From JAGOPY01 sp964619555 (GTDB lineage Bacteria > Bacteroidota > Bacteroidia > Bacteroidales > JAGOPY01), in contig CAZUDV010000019.1 in assembly GCA_964619555.1 (NCBI GenBank), forward strand, positions 1 through 64,000: a stretch of 64,000 nucleotides of DNA, given 5' to 3'. The notes below the pieces were generated by a model. It saw nothing but the letters and a program-made list of their open reading frames with translations. It had not been told where the DNA came from and did no database searches. The translations under genes and the position numbers were made by a program. Each line of letters begins with the position of its first letter. The stretch's first letter is position 1. This document shows positions 16,001 to 24,636 of the stretch, in pieces.

Positions 16001-16775
16001 CAGACGGGAAGAAAGTGGCATCCGTGGCGCTATTATCCGTGAAAAGGGCGTAAATGGCGACAGGGAAATGGCCTGGATGATGCACCTGGCTGGATTTGAC
16101 GTGATGGACGTCCATATGACAGACCTCATCAGCGGACGGGAAACACTGGAAGACGTGAACCTGATCGTTTTTGTCGGAGGATTCTCGAACAGTGATGTAC
16201 TGGGCTCAGCCAAGGGATGGGCCGGGGCTTTCCTTTATAATCCCAGGGCAAAGGAAGCGCTTGATAAATTCTACAACCGGCCCGATACACTCAGCCTGGG
16301 CATTTGCAATGGCTGCCAGGTGATGGTGGAACTGGGACTGGTCTATCCGGAGCATGCCCAGCCCCCGAAGATGTTGCACAATGCCTCGAACAAATTCGAA
16401 TCGGCCTTCCTTAATGTGGATATACTGGAGAACAAAAGCATCATGCTAAAGAGCATGGCGGGTTCCAGACTAGGTATCTGGGTTGCCCACGGAGAAGGAA
16501 GGTTCCAGTTGCCTTACGATGAAGGAAGATATCATATCCCGGTAAAATTTTCCCAGGCCGACTATCCTGGTAATCCCAATGGCTCAGACTTTTCCGCAGC
16601 CGGTATTTGCTCGCACGATGGCAGGCATCTGGTCATGATGCCTCACCTGGAAAGGGCTATATACCCCTGGAACTGGGCCTGTTATCCACCTGAACGTATA
16701 AACGATGAGATCTCCCCGTGGATCGAAGCCTTCGTAAACGCCCGGGAATGGATAAAGAAAACTCAGAATGAATAG
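13068..16775 (+). CDS. purL: Phosphoribosylformylglycinamidine synthase, fused large form
   Basis: Catalyses FGAR + glutamine + ATP to FGAM in purine synthesis. At 1235 residues it is the fused form with synthetase and glutaminase in one chain. An N-terminal PurS-like region is followed by two AIRS-type ATP-binding halves (A-E-T-H-N-F-P-T-T-V-E-P around residue 245; later G-K-D-S-L-S-M). The glutaminase has nucleophile Cys1080 in L-G-I-C-N-G-C-Q and His1141 in A-H-G-E-G-R-F. It is third in the trxB-CDF-purL group. The 3' end overlaps the convergent barrel gene by 13 bp. Confidence 0.95.
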   Translation: MVIFYQNNHSIVYAVGTDHHLNKEDLEKLGWLFGGASLLLWEKIEGYFIGPRKEMITPWSTNAVEIAQNMGINGIFRIEEFFLAKANATHDPMLQRLYKGLGQDIFTIIHDPEAIQPIDDIKAYNLQEGLALSEDEVDYLSEISRRIGRPLTDSEVYGFAQVNSEHCRHKIFNGTFIIDDVPQTDSLFDLIKKTSKINSNRIISAYKDNVAFIKGPVMEEFAPATQDKADFFRIRDINSVISLKAETHNFPTTVEPFNGASTGTGGEIRDRMAGGKASIPLAGTAIYMTSYSRLEPGRPWEDAVSARKWLYQTPEEILIKASNGASDFGNKFGQPLICGSVLTFEHEENGRFYGFDKVIMLAGGIGYGILEESLKDTPGIGDLVIMLGGDNYRIGMGGGAVSSVATGEYGNTIELNAVQRANPEMQKRVYNAIRAMAESGANPIIAIHDHGAGGHLNCFSELVEETGGTIDLSALPIGDPTLSDKEIIGNESQERMGLIIHEADLPLLKRVAERERAPLYVAGKTTGDRILTFINKKRDYPIHLELNYLLGKPPKTVITDSTATADTVKAQNNASLQYNPGHLHTYLSHVLQLEAVACKDWLTNKVDRSVTGKIAKQQCAGTVQLPLNNLGVASLDYQGTKGVATSLGHAPVAGLIDPAAGSALAVAEALTNIVWAPVTDGIKGISLSANWMWPAKNPGEDARLYAAVKGISDFAIQLGINIPTGKDSLSMTQKYPDGQKVLAPGTVIVSAAGEVENIRQVVEPVLQPGIGALIYIDFSLDGFHLGGSSFAQILNSVGNQVPAVEDAGYFTRAFNAVQELIRQELVVAGHDISAGGMITALLEMTFGRNDTGMSLKLDDFNENDIIRLLFSEKPGIIIQVKDLEKVVGKLSENQLTYHVIGNPIRQRSIEITHNGQSYSFDINKLRDTWYRTSYLLDRKQCGPVLAETRFRNYRDQELQFRFPDNFAGKFSQFGIVPSRREESGIRGAIIREKGVNGDREMAWMMHLAGFDVMDVHMTDLISGRETLEDVNLIVFVGGFSNSDVLGSAKGWAGAFLYNPRAKEALDKFYNRPDTLSLGICNGCQVMVELGLVYPEHAQPPKMLHNASNKFESAFLNVDILENKSIMLKSMAGSRLGIWVAHGEGRFQLPYDEGRYHIPVKFSQADYPGNPNGSDFSAAGICSHDGRHLVMMPHLERAIYPWNWACYPPERINDEISPWIEAFVNAREWIKKTQNE

Positions 16776-17404
16776 CTCAAACCCGTCATCACATTCAGGT
16801 ACGACAGGCCGTTCATTTCACCGGCGCCGTTGACTCCGTCGCGGTTATAGACATTGTAGAGGTACCTTGCCCTTACATTCAATCCCCATTGTGACAACTC
16901 CCCGAAAGGTATGATCAGGCCAAGTTCTGGTGCAAAGGAGAAATTCCACGACTGGTCTTCGACAATATACTGACCGAACTGAAGATCCCGTTCATTGTAA
17001 TTGACCCCAACCAGAATGCTGGCAAAAGGCTGGATAAACTTATCGGGAATGAAATAATAGGTCACTATTCCGTGCATCGGGATCGTATAGTAAGTTTTGA
17101 AAATGGTCGTTGTAATTGCCCCGCTTGGAAATTCATAGGTATCACGCGGATATTTCTTGTAGAACCCCTGCCAGCCGACATGTCCTCCAACGGCCAGGTT
17201 ATCCGTAACGAGTGTTGTATATTCGAGGTCAAATCCCCGGAAACTGTTCTCCGGGAGCCAATTATTAAGGTCCCCCATTGAAAAAGCCATCTGATAACTG
17301 AAAGTGAACAGGCCATTCTGAAGGAATTGTCCTCCCATCTGTGAATACATCTTCCCTGAAACAATCGTGAATGAAATTACGGCAATTATGATGATTTTCT
17401 TCAT
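16763..17404 (-). CDS. Predicted outer-membrane β-barrel protein
   Basis: About 213 residues from the ATG at 17404, where a signal peptide (M-K-K-I-I-I-I-A-V-I-S-F) begins. The mature chain has alternating aromatic strands and ends G-L-S-Y-S-F with a C-terminal Phe, as expected for BAM-inserted barrels. Pattern is that of the OmpX/OprF-like small barrels; no specific function. The stop lies within the end of purL (13-bp convergent overlap). Confidence 0.65.
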   Translation of the reverse strand: MKKIIIIAVISFTIVSGKMYSQMGGQFLQNGLFTFSYQMAFSMGDLNNWLPENSFRGFDLEYTTLVTDNLAVGGHVGWQGFYKKYPRDTYEFPSGAITTTIFKTYYTIPMHGIVTYYFIPDKFIQPFASILVGVNYNERDLQFGQYIVEDQSWNFSFAPELGLIIPFGELSQWGLNVRARYLYNVYNRDGVNGAGEMNGLSYLNVMTGLSYSF

Positions 17405-17433
17405 GACATTCAATGTTAATGGTTAATGGAAAG

Positions 17434-18162
17434 CTAGTTTTTCTGAAGGTAAGGAGATTGCTGAAACGCTTCATTAATACCGCGCGCGGCCCGCTCACTG
17501 TTATAAGAAGCATCCACCCCGGCTATGCCGTTAATAAGCGACTGCCAGCGGAAGAGGATATCAGGCACCTCATCCGGGTCAGCATTTTCTATTTCCCACT
17601 CCGACTTGTCCGCAGCCCAGTTTCGGTAATCTCTCACGGAATTGCCATCCGCCATTTCCATTAAAAGGGTGCCGGTTTGATAATTGTAGGCATAATATCC
17701 GCCCCATGGATAATAGGGGTAATACGGATACCATCCCCACCAGTACCAGTAATAATAATCATAATAACCGTACCACCATCCGGGATAGTAAACCACGGTA
17801 TTATCCACCAGCATGACGACCAGGTTGACCCCAAAATCGAAATCATCGTCGGGATCTACTTCTGTATAGCCCATTGAAGTAAATTTATCACGGATATAAT
17901 TCTTAATGTTATCATTGGGCCCGCCTGGTTTGTAAAAATCCTCCAGGTCTTCATCGTCCAGGTAATTCGATATCACACCAACAGAATCCCTTATCGCAAA
18001 TGTTGAATACGTCTGAAAATCGAAGGTGGTATCATAGTAAGTCAGGGTAAGGTCCAACTCATCCAAATAGGTTTCGTCATCGTAATTGTAACAAGCCGAT
18101 ACCATAAATGACAGGATCAACCCAATAGCTGCAAGCCTGCTAAGAAACTTTAATTTTAACAT
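17434..18162 (-). CDS. DUF4136 lipoprotein with an aromatic-rich insert
   Basis: A 242-residue envelope lipoprotein with signal and lipobox V-S-A-C (Cys24). Flanking sequence fits DUF4136: D-F-Q-T-Y-S-T-F-A-I near residue 48, a mid-part I-R-D-K-F-T-S-M-G-Y, and a C-terminal repeat of A-A-R-G-I-N-E-A-F. Residues 125-161 are extraordinary: by my count 25 of 37 are Tyr or Trp, with Gly and Pro between. Such a tract may insert in membrane or bind carbohydrate or aromatic partners. It has its own strong promoter and lies upstream of the barrel gene on the same strand. Confidence 0.8.
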   Translation of the reverse strand: MLKLKFLSRLAAIGLILSFMVSACYNYDDETYLDELDLTLTYYDTTFDFQTYSTFAIRDSVGVISNYLDDEDLEDFYKPGGPNDNIKNYIRDKFTSMGYTEVDPDDDFDFGVNLVVMLVDNTVVYYPGWWYGYYDYYYWYWWGWYPYYPYYPWGGYYAYNYQTGTLLMEMADGNSVRDYRNWAADKSEWEIENADPDEVPDILFRWQSLINGIAGVDASYNSERAARGINEAFQQSPYLQKN

Positions 18163-18192
18163 AGGAAACGGTCTTAATGGTTAAATTGAAAG

Positions 18193-18223
18193 CAAAGGTA
18201 ATAGATAGAAAATGATATTTCAA
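18193..18223 (-). promoter_or_regulatory. Promoter of the DUF4136 lipoprotein gene
   Basis: On the minus strand TACCTTTG (18200-18193) and a -33 TTG (18223-18221) are 20 bp apart, an exact Bacteroidota promoter, 30 bp before the ATG. Confidence 0.65.
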
Positions 18224-18269
18224 TAGAACTTTCGTACTATTTCTTTGTTTCTAAAAAAAATAATGATTG

Positions 18270-19196
18270 ATGAGCAAAGAATGGACGATATTAACAACTA
18301 TTCTGTTATTGCCAATTCTAACTTTTAGTCAGAGCAATATGACATATAACAAATTAACCCCGCAGGAAGAATATGTGATTCTCCATAAGGGTACGGAAAG
18401 GCCGTGGACAGGTGAATTGCTAAATAATAAGGAAAAAGGCACATACACCTGCAAGCGATGTGATGCCCCTCTTTACAGGTCGGAAGATAAATTTGATTCG
18501 CACTGTGGCTGGCCAAGTTTCGATGATGAAATGGAAGGGGCTGTATTAAGGATTCCGGATGCCGACGGAATGCGCACTGAAATAGTGTGTGCGCGCTGCG
18601 GAGGCCACCTGGGTCATGTTTTCCTGGGCGAAGGCTTCACCTCAAAAGATACCCGGCATTGCGTGAATTCGGTCTCCATGAACTTCGTTCCGGATCCGGT
18701 CAAAGCCCAGCCTGCAACCGAAAAAGCCATCTATGCAGGCGGTTGTTTCTGGGGAGTTGAATATTATCTTGAACAAAAAGAAGGGGTTATTTCGGTCACA
18801 TCCGGTTACATTGGGGGAACAAAGGAAGATCCTACGTATAAAGAAGTCTGTTATACCAATACCGGTCATGCTGAAGCCGTAGAAGTTATCTTCGATCCCT
18901 CCAGAGTAACCTACGAAGAACTTACCAGGCTGTTCTTCGAGATCCATGATCCCACGCAGGTTAACCGGCAGGGTCCCGATGTCGGAGAACAGTACCGGTC
19001 TGAAATCTTTTACTTAAGCGAGGATCAGAAACAGGTTGCCGAAAAACTGATCCATTTGCTGAAGAGCAAAGGTTATAAGGTAGCCACCCGGGTAACCCGG
19101 GCCACGACATTCTGGCCGGCCGAAGATTACCACCAGGATTATTATGAACAAAAAGGAACCCTGCCCTACTGCCATGGATATACAAAGCGCTTTTAG
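18270..19196 (+). CDS. msrBA: Exported MsrB-MsrA fusion methionine sulfoxide reductase
   Basis: Repairs oxidised methionine, both S and R forms, probably in the periplasm because residues 1-20 are a signal peptide (I-L-T-T-I-L-L-L-P-I-L-T-F-S-Q). The MsrB half has zinc cysteines 61, 64, 107 and 110 and catalytic Cys131 in R-H-C-V-N-S. The MsrA half starts near residue 150 with nucleophile Cys159 in G-G-C-F-W-G. The domain order is MsrB then MsrA, the reverse of the PilB order. ATG at 18270 preferred over an in-frame TTG at 18267. Which reductant serves it is not shown here. Confidence 0.93.
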   Translation: MSKEWTILTTILLLPILTFSQSNMTYNKLTPQEEYVILHKGTERPWTGELLNNKEKGTYTCKRCDAPLYRSEDKFDSHCGWPSFDDEMEGAVLRIPDADGMRTEIVCARCGGHLGHVFLGEGFTSKDTRHCVNSVSMNFVPDPVKAQPATEKAIYAGGCFWGVEYYLEQKEGVISVTSGYIGGTKEDPTYKEVCYTNTGHAEAVEVIFDPSRVTYEELTRLFFEIHDPTQVNRQGPDVGEQYRSEIFYLSEDQKQVAEKLIHLLKSKGYKVATRVTRATTFWPAEDYHQDYYEQKGTLPYCHGYTKRF

Positions 19197-19223
19197 CTTT
19201 GAACTAAATTGTATCTTCGCGGT

Positions 19224-20108
19224 ATGAATACCACCTCAACCCTTTCCCGTTCCCAAAGCATCTGGCTTAGCCTGTTCATTTATTTGCTCGCCATTCTGAC
19301 TGCTGTCATTGCCGGGAAGACTTTCTCCGGATTCGGTCCATTAGCCATGATAGCAGCAGGTGACCTGGCTGCAACAGTTCTTGTCTTTATTTTTTCCATG
19401 ATCCTGAACAACTCCTCAACGTATGACCCATACTGGAGTGTCAAACCATTTGTGATCCTGGCAGCTTACTATTTCATGCTCGATACCGGTACCCCGGATA
19501 TCCGCCAGTGGATTGTCATTCTTGGAGTTACCCTGTACGCCCTTAGGCTAACGTCCAATTTCTATCGCGACTGGCCCGGATTTGTGCACGAAGACTGGCG
19601 GTATGCGAATTTCCGGAAACAATTCGGCAAGCATTACTGGACCATCAGTTTCCTGGCTATCCATCTGTTTCCGACCATCATGGTCTACCTGGGCTGCCTG
19701 GCGCTTTATCCGGTCATGAACCAGTACGGCGGCGACCTGAATGGATGGGATATCGCCGGTATGATTACATTGCCGGGATCAATCCTGCTGGCGTTCATTG
19801 CCGATGAGCAACTCAGGAATTTCAGGAAAAAACCGGAAAACAAAGGGACGATCATCACGTCAGGTCTCTGGAGATACAGCCGCCATCCCAACTACCTCGG
19901 CGAGATCCTGACATGGTGGGGATTGTTTTTCTTCGCAATGGCCACCTGTCCTTGCAACTGGTGGACCCTGACCGGCCCGGTGACCATTACGGTCATGTTC
20001 CTGTTTGCCAGCATTCCCATGATCGAAAAACGTCATCTGGAACGTCGTCCTGAATACAGGGCTTACATGTCCAGGACACCCATGCTTCTTCCGGTTAAAC
20101 TGAAATAA
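19224..20108 (+). CDS. DUF1295 / steroid 5-alpha-reductase-like membrane protein
   Basis: About 294 residues with multiple transmembrane segments and the DUF1295 hallmark region W-R-Y-S-R-H-P-N-Y-L-G-E-I near residue 210, which in relatives forms the NADPH- or methyl-donor-binding site of isoprenylcysteine methyltransferase/steroid reductase-like enzymes. The ATG at 19224 is preferred: the longer reading starts at a TTG that overlaps a -7-like box (TATCTTCG, 19212-19219), so the transcript would begin very near this ATG. The substrate is unknown. Confidence 0.8.
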   Translation: MNTTSTLSRSQSIWLSLFIYLLAILTAVIAGKTFSGFGPLAMIAAGDLAATVLVFIFSMILNNSSTYDPYWSVKPFVILAAYYFMLDTGTPDIRQWIVILGVTLYALRLTSNFYRDWPGFVHEDWRYANFRKQFGKHYWTISFLAIHLFPTIMVYLGCLALYPVMNQYGGDLNGWDIAGMITLPGSILLAFIADEQLRNFRKKPENKGTIITSGLWRYSRHPNYLGEILTWWGLFFFAMATCPCNWWTLTGPVTITVMFLFASIPMIEKRHLERRPEYRAYMSRTPMLLPVKLK

Positions 20109-20161
20109 TCCAAAACATTCTGTCATTTAAATTGTTTGGAAGAAGAAAATCCAAATTAAAG

Positions 20162-20983
20162 ATGAAGAATCTTCTCAGAAGTTTATTCCTGCTCCTGATC
20201 CCGTATGTGGGTTTTTCCCAGCATGAATGGCGCATAAAGGAAGATGTGGTCTACGGGCATAAATCAGGCATGGCTCTGACCTACGATGTGATAGCCCCGG
20301 TGACGGGTCCTAATGGCGCCGGAATCATTCACGTCGTCAGCGGGGCCTGGAGTTCCAGGTATCACCGGCCGGATTCCATAGCCGCGAATTACCAAACTTA
20401 CCTTGCCAGAGGTTATACGGTATTTGCGCTCCGGCACGGAAGCAATCCGCAATTTACTATTCCGGAAGCGGTAAAGGACGTCCAGAGAGGGGTCTGGCAT
20501 ATTCATAACAACAGTGCGGTCTATGGCGTCGATTCAAACCGGATCGGGATATTCGGGGGAAGTTCGGGGGGACAGTTGGCCCTTATGGCCGGGTTGGATG
20601 GAGAAAGGCATCCCGTCAGCGCGGTCGTGGCATTTTATGCCCCCGCAAACCTGCAAAATATACCGGATATGATCAAAGTGATGATCCCGGCCCTGGATTT
20701 CGATACCGCCCTGGCCAAATCCGTTTCTCCCATCCTGTTCGCCAGCCCTGACGACCCTCCTACCCTGCTCATTCATGGCACCGATGATTTTGTCGTTTCT
20801 CCATTGCAGTCTGAAAAGATGTATGCCGCGCTTCAGGATCAGGGAGTTATATCAAAACTCCTCTTGTACGATGGGATGGGGCATGGAAATGCCTTCGGGG
20901 CTAAAGGCGAGTACTTTGAAAATGCCAATAACGAAATGATCCAGTGGTTCGATAAACATCTCCTTCATAAACAACAGCCATGA
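20162..20983 (+). CDS. Secreted alpha/beta hydrolase (esterase/peptidase-like)
   Basis: About 273 residues from the ATG at 20162, chosen for the signal peptide M-K-N-L-L-R-S-L-F-L-L-L-I-P with likely cleavage after G-F-S-Q. The fold is α/β hydrolase of the prolyl-oligopeptidase/BD-FAE type: nucleophile elbow G-G-S-S-G-G, later Asp in L-L-I-H-G-T-D-D and His in G-M-G-H-G-N. Probably an envelope esterase; the substrate is not predictable. The stop overlaps the next start by 4 bp (ATGA), so it is translationally coupled with the SDR. Confidence 0.82.
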   Translation: MKNLLRSLFLLLIPYVGFSQHEWRIKEDVVYGHKSGMALTYDVIAPVTGPNGAGIIHVVSGAWSSRYHRPDSIAANYQTYLARGYTVFALRHGSNPQFTIPEAVKDVQRGVWHIHNNSAVYGVDSNRIGIFGGSSGGQLALMAGLDGERHPVSAVVAFYAPANLQNIPDMIKVMIPALDFDTALAKSVSPILFASPDDPPTLLIHGTDDFVVSPLQSEKMYAALQDQGVISKLLLYDGMGHGNAFGAKGEYFENANNEMIQWFDKHLLHKQQP

Positions 20984-21738
20984 AAAGAACCGTTCTGGTC
21001 ACCGGTGCAACCGCCGGTATCGGCAAAGCGACCGCTATAAAATTTGCCTCGGAGGGATTCCGCATCATCATAACAGGAAGGAGAGTCAAGCTGCTCGAAC
21101 AACTGGCTGATGATTTGCGTAAAGACTACCATGCAGATGTCCTGATCCTGGGTTTTGATGTCAGAAAACGGGCTGAAGTAGAAAAAAAACTGGCCGGATT
21201 AACGAATAACTGGCAGGCTGTCGATATCCTAGTCAATAATGCAGGATTGGCGGTCGGGCTGGATCCCGTCAATGAAGCCAGCCTGGATGACTGGGATACC
21301 ATGGTGGATACCAATATCAAGGGTTTGCTTTATGTTTCACGGCATATCATTCCCGGAATGGTAGCAAGAGGATCCGGCCATATCTTCAATATCGGTTCAA
21401 TTGCGGGTAAGGAAGTTTATCCCAAAGGAAGCGTTTACAGCGCTACCAAACACGCCGTTGATGCCCTGACAAAGGGAATGAGAATGGATTTGCTGAATTC
21501 GGGCATTAAAGTCACTCAAATAGCCCCGGGTGCGGTTGAAACTGAATTCTCAATTGTCCGTTTCAAGGGAGATTCAGAAAGGGCAGCCAGGGTTTATAAG
21601 GGATACGAACCTCTTTACGGAGAAGATATTGCAGAAATAATATTTTTCATTGCCCAACTGCCGGAAAGGGTGAATGTCAATGATATCGTTGTAATGCCAC
21701 GTGCACAGGCAAATGCGACTTTGTTCAATAAATTGTGA
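20980..21738 (+). CDS. Short-chain dehydrogenase/reductase (YdfG-like)
   Basis: A 252-residue NAD(P)-dependent oxidoreductase. Cofactor motif T-G-A-T-A-G-I-G near residue 7, N-N-A-G-L-A near 85, catalytic Ser in I-G-S-I-A-G and Y-S-A-T-K with the Tyr-Lys pair near 150-155. The pattern is that of classical SDRs close to YdfG (3-hydroxy acid dehydrogenase). Coupled to the upstream hydrolase by a 4-bp overlap. Confidence 0.9.
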   Translation: MKRTVLVTGATAGIGKATAIKFASEGFRIIITGRRVKLLEQLADDLRKDYHADVLILGFDVRKRAEVEKKLAGLTNNWQAVDILVNNAGLAVGLDPVNEASLDDWDTMVDTNIKGLLYVSRHIIPGMVARGSGHIFNIGSIAGKEVYPKGSVYSATKHAVDALTKGMRMDLLNSGIKVTQIAPGAVETEFSIVRFKGDSERAARVYKGYEPLYGEDIAEIIFFIAQLPERVNVNDIVVMPRAQANATLFNKL

Positions 21739-21803
21739 TTTTTACTTGCATATTATCATTTAACATTTATTAATTTTAGGCCTCTTTTCCTGTAACATAT
21801 ATA

Positions 21804-21837
21804 TTGATTCCCATATAATTAAAAAATACTAATTTTG
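21804..21837 (+). promoter_or_regulatory. Promoter of the acyl-CoA ligase gene
   Basis: TTG (21804-21806), a 23-bp spacer and TAATTTTG (21830-21837); the start codon follows 29 bp later. The spacer is slightly long for the consensus. Confidence 0.55.
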
Positions 21838-21866
21838 CGCGTTTTTTAGATTCCAAACCAAATCCA

Positions 21867-23630
21867 ATGGAAGTAACCAGACTCTTTGATCTTCTAACTC
21901 ACTACAAGGAGAAATTCAGGGAAAAAGACGATGCCCTGGCTGGTAAGGAAAATGGCAAATGGGTTAAATATTCCATCAACCAGTATATTGAAATCGCCGA
22001 GAATATCAGTTATGGTCTGCTTCAACTGGGTGTCAGGCCGGGGGATAAAATAGCCACCATTTCAAATAACCGTCCTGAATGGAATTTCCTGGATATGGGA
22101 GTTCTTCAGATAGGAGCTATACATGTTCCCATTTATCCCACCATCAGCGAATCCGATTATAAGTACATACTGACTCATTCTGAAGTGCAGTACGTGTTTG
22201 TCGCAGGCAGGGAACTGATGAGAAAAATACAGCATATCTTACCTGAAATTCCGAATATTAAAGGCGTTTTTTCTTTTACTCCCATTGAAGGCGCCAGGTC
22301 CTGGACCGAACTGACCGACCTTGGCAAGGCCAATCATGATCCGGAAAAACTGGAAAGCATCAAAAATTCGATTCGACCGGATGCCCTGGCTACCTTGATC
22401 TATACATCCGGAACGACGGGCAATCCAAAAGGCGTCATGCTGACACACCACAATATTCTGAGTAATGTCATGGGTGTCAAGCATATATTCCCGCTGGATG
22501 AGAACTGCAGGGGGGTGAGTTATTTGCCTTTATGCCATGTTTATGAGCGCATGGATATATATACCTATCATTACCTGGGCGTATCGATCTATTATGCGGA
22601 GAACATGGGGACCATTGCGGATAATATCCGGGAGGTGCGTCCCGAGGTTTTCACTACGGTCCCAAGGCTCCTGGAAAAAGTGTTTGACAAGATCATGGCA
22701 AAAGGCTCGCAGCTCAAAGGATTTAAAAAAGCCATCTTTCTCTGGGCAGTGCGTTTGGCCAACCATTATGAACTGGAGGGAAAAGGCTGGTTCTACCAGG
22801 CTCAGTTGCAGCTGGCCGATAAACTGGTCTTTGTGAAATGGCGGGAAGCCCTCGGCGGCCGTTTGCGCGTAGTGGTCTCCGGAGGTGCAGCCCTGCAGCC
22901 CCGCCTCGCCCGGATTTTTACGGCAGCAGGTATTCCTGTCCTGGAAGGTTATGGTTTGACCGAAACTTCCCCGGTGGTCGCCGTCAATACCCTCGAAAAA
23001 GGTTACAGAATGTTTGGAACCGTCGGAAAACCGCTGTATAATGTCGAAGTGAAAATTGCCGGCGACGGCGAGATCCTGGTTAAGGGACCCAACATCATGA
23101 TGGGCTATTATAAAGAGCCGCAAATGACCGCCGAAGCAGTTGATTCCGCAGGCTGGTTTCATACAGGAGACGTCGGAAAACTTATGCCGGAAGGTCATTT
23201 GAAGATTACCGGAAGGAAAAAGGAGATATTCAAAACATCTCTTGGAAAATATATCAGCCCTCAGTTGCTCGAAAACAAATTCAAAGAATCACCGTTTATC
23301 GACGGTCTGCTGGTCCTTGGGGAAAATCAGAAATACGCCGCCGCCCTGGTGGTTCCGGATTTCTCACACTTACGCACCTGGTGCGAACACAAAGGGATCG
23401 GGTACACCTCCGATAAGGAAATGATCAAATCCCCGGAAGTGAAGAAACGATTCCGGAAGGAGATCGATCATTACAATAAGTTTTTCGGGGATACGGAAAG
23501 GCTCCACAATTTTGAACTGATCGATCACGAATGGAGCATTGAAACCGGCGAATTGACAGCCAATCTGAAATTGAAGAGATCTTATATTCTCACCAAATAT
23601 AAAGATGAAGTCGAACGGCTCTTCAAGTAG
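21867..23630 (+). CDS. fadD: Long-chain fatty-acid--CoA ligase
   Basis: Activates fatty acids with ATP and CoA. 587 residues, with the AMP-binding signature L-I-Y-T-S-G-T-T-G-N-P-K-G-V near residue 177, G-Y-G-L-T-E-T-S-P near 360, and the hinge Asp in W-F-H-T-G-D-V-G followed by G-R-K-K-E-I-F-K. It belongs to the FAA1 branch common in Bacteroidota. It stands alone with its own promoter and converges with holA, the stops being 2 bp apart. The gene symbol indicates family, not proven orthology. Confidence 0.9.
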   Translation: MEVTRLFDLLTHYKEKFREKDDALAGKENGKWVKYSINQYIEIAENISYGLLQLGVRPGDKIATISNNRPEWNFLDMGVLQIGAIHVPIYPTISESDYKYILTHSEVQYVFVAGRELMRKIQHILPEIPNIKGVFSFTPIEGARSWTELTDLGKANHDPEKLESIKNSIRPDALATLIYTSGTTGNPKGVMLTHHNILSNVMGVKHIFPLDENCRGVSYLPLCHVYERMDIYTYHYLGVSIYYAENMGTIADNIREVRPEVFTTVPRLLEKVFDKIMAKGSQLKGFKKAIFLWAVRLANHYELEGKGWFYQAQLQLADKLVFVKWREALGGRLRVVVSGGAALQPRLARIFTAAGIPVLEGYGLTETSPVVAVNTLEKGYRMFGTVGKPLYNVEVKIAGDGEILVKGPNIMMGYYKEPQMTAEAVDSAGWFHTGDVGKLMPEGHLKITGRKKEIFKTSLGKYISPQLLENKFKESPFIDGLLVLGENQKYAAALVVPDFSHLRTWCEHKGIGYTSDKEMIKSPEVKKRFRKEIDHYNKFFGDTERLHNFELIDHEWSIETGELTANLKLKRSYILTKYKDEVERLFK

Positions 23631-23632
23631 CT

Positions 23633-24631
23633 TCAATGAAGGATCCGGTAGATCAACTCTTTTAAAAGTTCTCCTTCAACCGCCGAACCATTGTTCACCC
23701 CTTTAATCCGAAGGTCATATTCTCTCAGCAGGCTAATCACAGCCCTCGATTGCCGGAATGTATAGTTGGAGGCCGCATCTTCGAAATCTTTAATAAAGAA
23801 TTGATTTACAGATAATTTAGAAGCTATGTTGGCCTTGCTTTTATCCTCCGTCTGATGATAGATCATCACCTTCATGAAATAGTTAAATAAAACCGTAATG
23901 ACAACCACGGCCGGGTTGAGTTTCGGATTAGCGGCGAAATAATTGACGATCCGGTTTGCCTTCAGCACATCCCTTCTTCCAAGGGCATTCTGCAACTCGA
24001 AAATATTGTAATCCTTGCTGATACCGATATTTTTTTCAATGATGGCAGCATCTATGGTCATTCCTTCCGGAAGGTTGATCACCAGCTTTTCCAGTTCATT
24101 GATGATCCGGCTAAGGTCATTGCCCAGGTATTCCGCCAGTAACTGGCTCGCCTGAGGTGCGATCGGGAAACCCATCGACCGGATTTGTTCCTGTATCCAG
24201 CCCGGGATCTTATTATCAAATAACCTGGAAGACTCAAAAAGCACCCCGGCTTTATCCACCTGCCTGGCCAGGCTCTTCCTCTGGTCGACCTTCTTATACT
24301 TGTGGCTGATTACCAGAATGGTCGACTTGAGTGGTTTTTCAATATAACTGACCAGATCTTCGATCTTATCCAGGTCCTGTGCCTCTTTAACGATTATTAC
24401 CTGATAATTCGACATCATCGGGAACCGCCGTGCCATGTCGATGACCGATCCCACATTCGTATCCCTGCCATAAACAACCGTCTGGTTAAACTCTTTTTCC
24501 GATTCTGTGAGCACAGTTTCTTCGATCAGGTCGGTGATCCTGTCGATAAAATAAGATTCCTCACCATGCAAAAGGTAGACAGGATAATAGATCTTCTTTT
24601 TTAAATCCGCAATAATCTGTTCGAAAGTCAT
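23633..24631 (-). CDS. holA: DNA polymerase III delta subunit
   Basis: Clamp-loader delta subunit that opens the sliding clamp. 332 residues with the HolA pattern: P-V-Y-L-L-H-G-E-E-S-Y-F-I-D at residue 17, a diverged RecA-like domain with R-F-P-M-M-S-N and L-V-I-S-H-K-Y, and the C-terminal collar helices including G-R-R-D near 220. It follows amn by 5 bp on the same strand. This amn-holA grouping, divergent from an HsdR_N-like gene, is a recurrent Bacteroidota arrangement as I recall it. Confidence 0.9.
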   Translation of the reverse strand: MTFEQIIADLKKKIYYPVYLLHGEESYFIDRITDLIEETVLTESEKEFNQTVVYGRDTNVGSVIDMARRFPMMSNYQVIIVKEAQDLDKIEDLVSYIEKPLKSTILVISHKYKKVDQRKSLARQVDKAGVLFESSRLFDNKIPGWIQEQIRSMGFPIAPQASQLLAEYLGNDLSRIINELEKLVINLPEGMTIDAAIIEKNIGISKDYNIFELQNALGRRDVLKANRIVNYFAANPKLNPAVVVITVLFNYFMKVMIYHQTEDKSKANIASKLSVNQFFIKDFEDAASNYTFRQSRAVISLLREYDLRIKGVNNGSAVEGELLKELIYRILH

Positions 24632-24636
24632 ATCAA

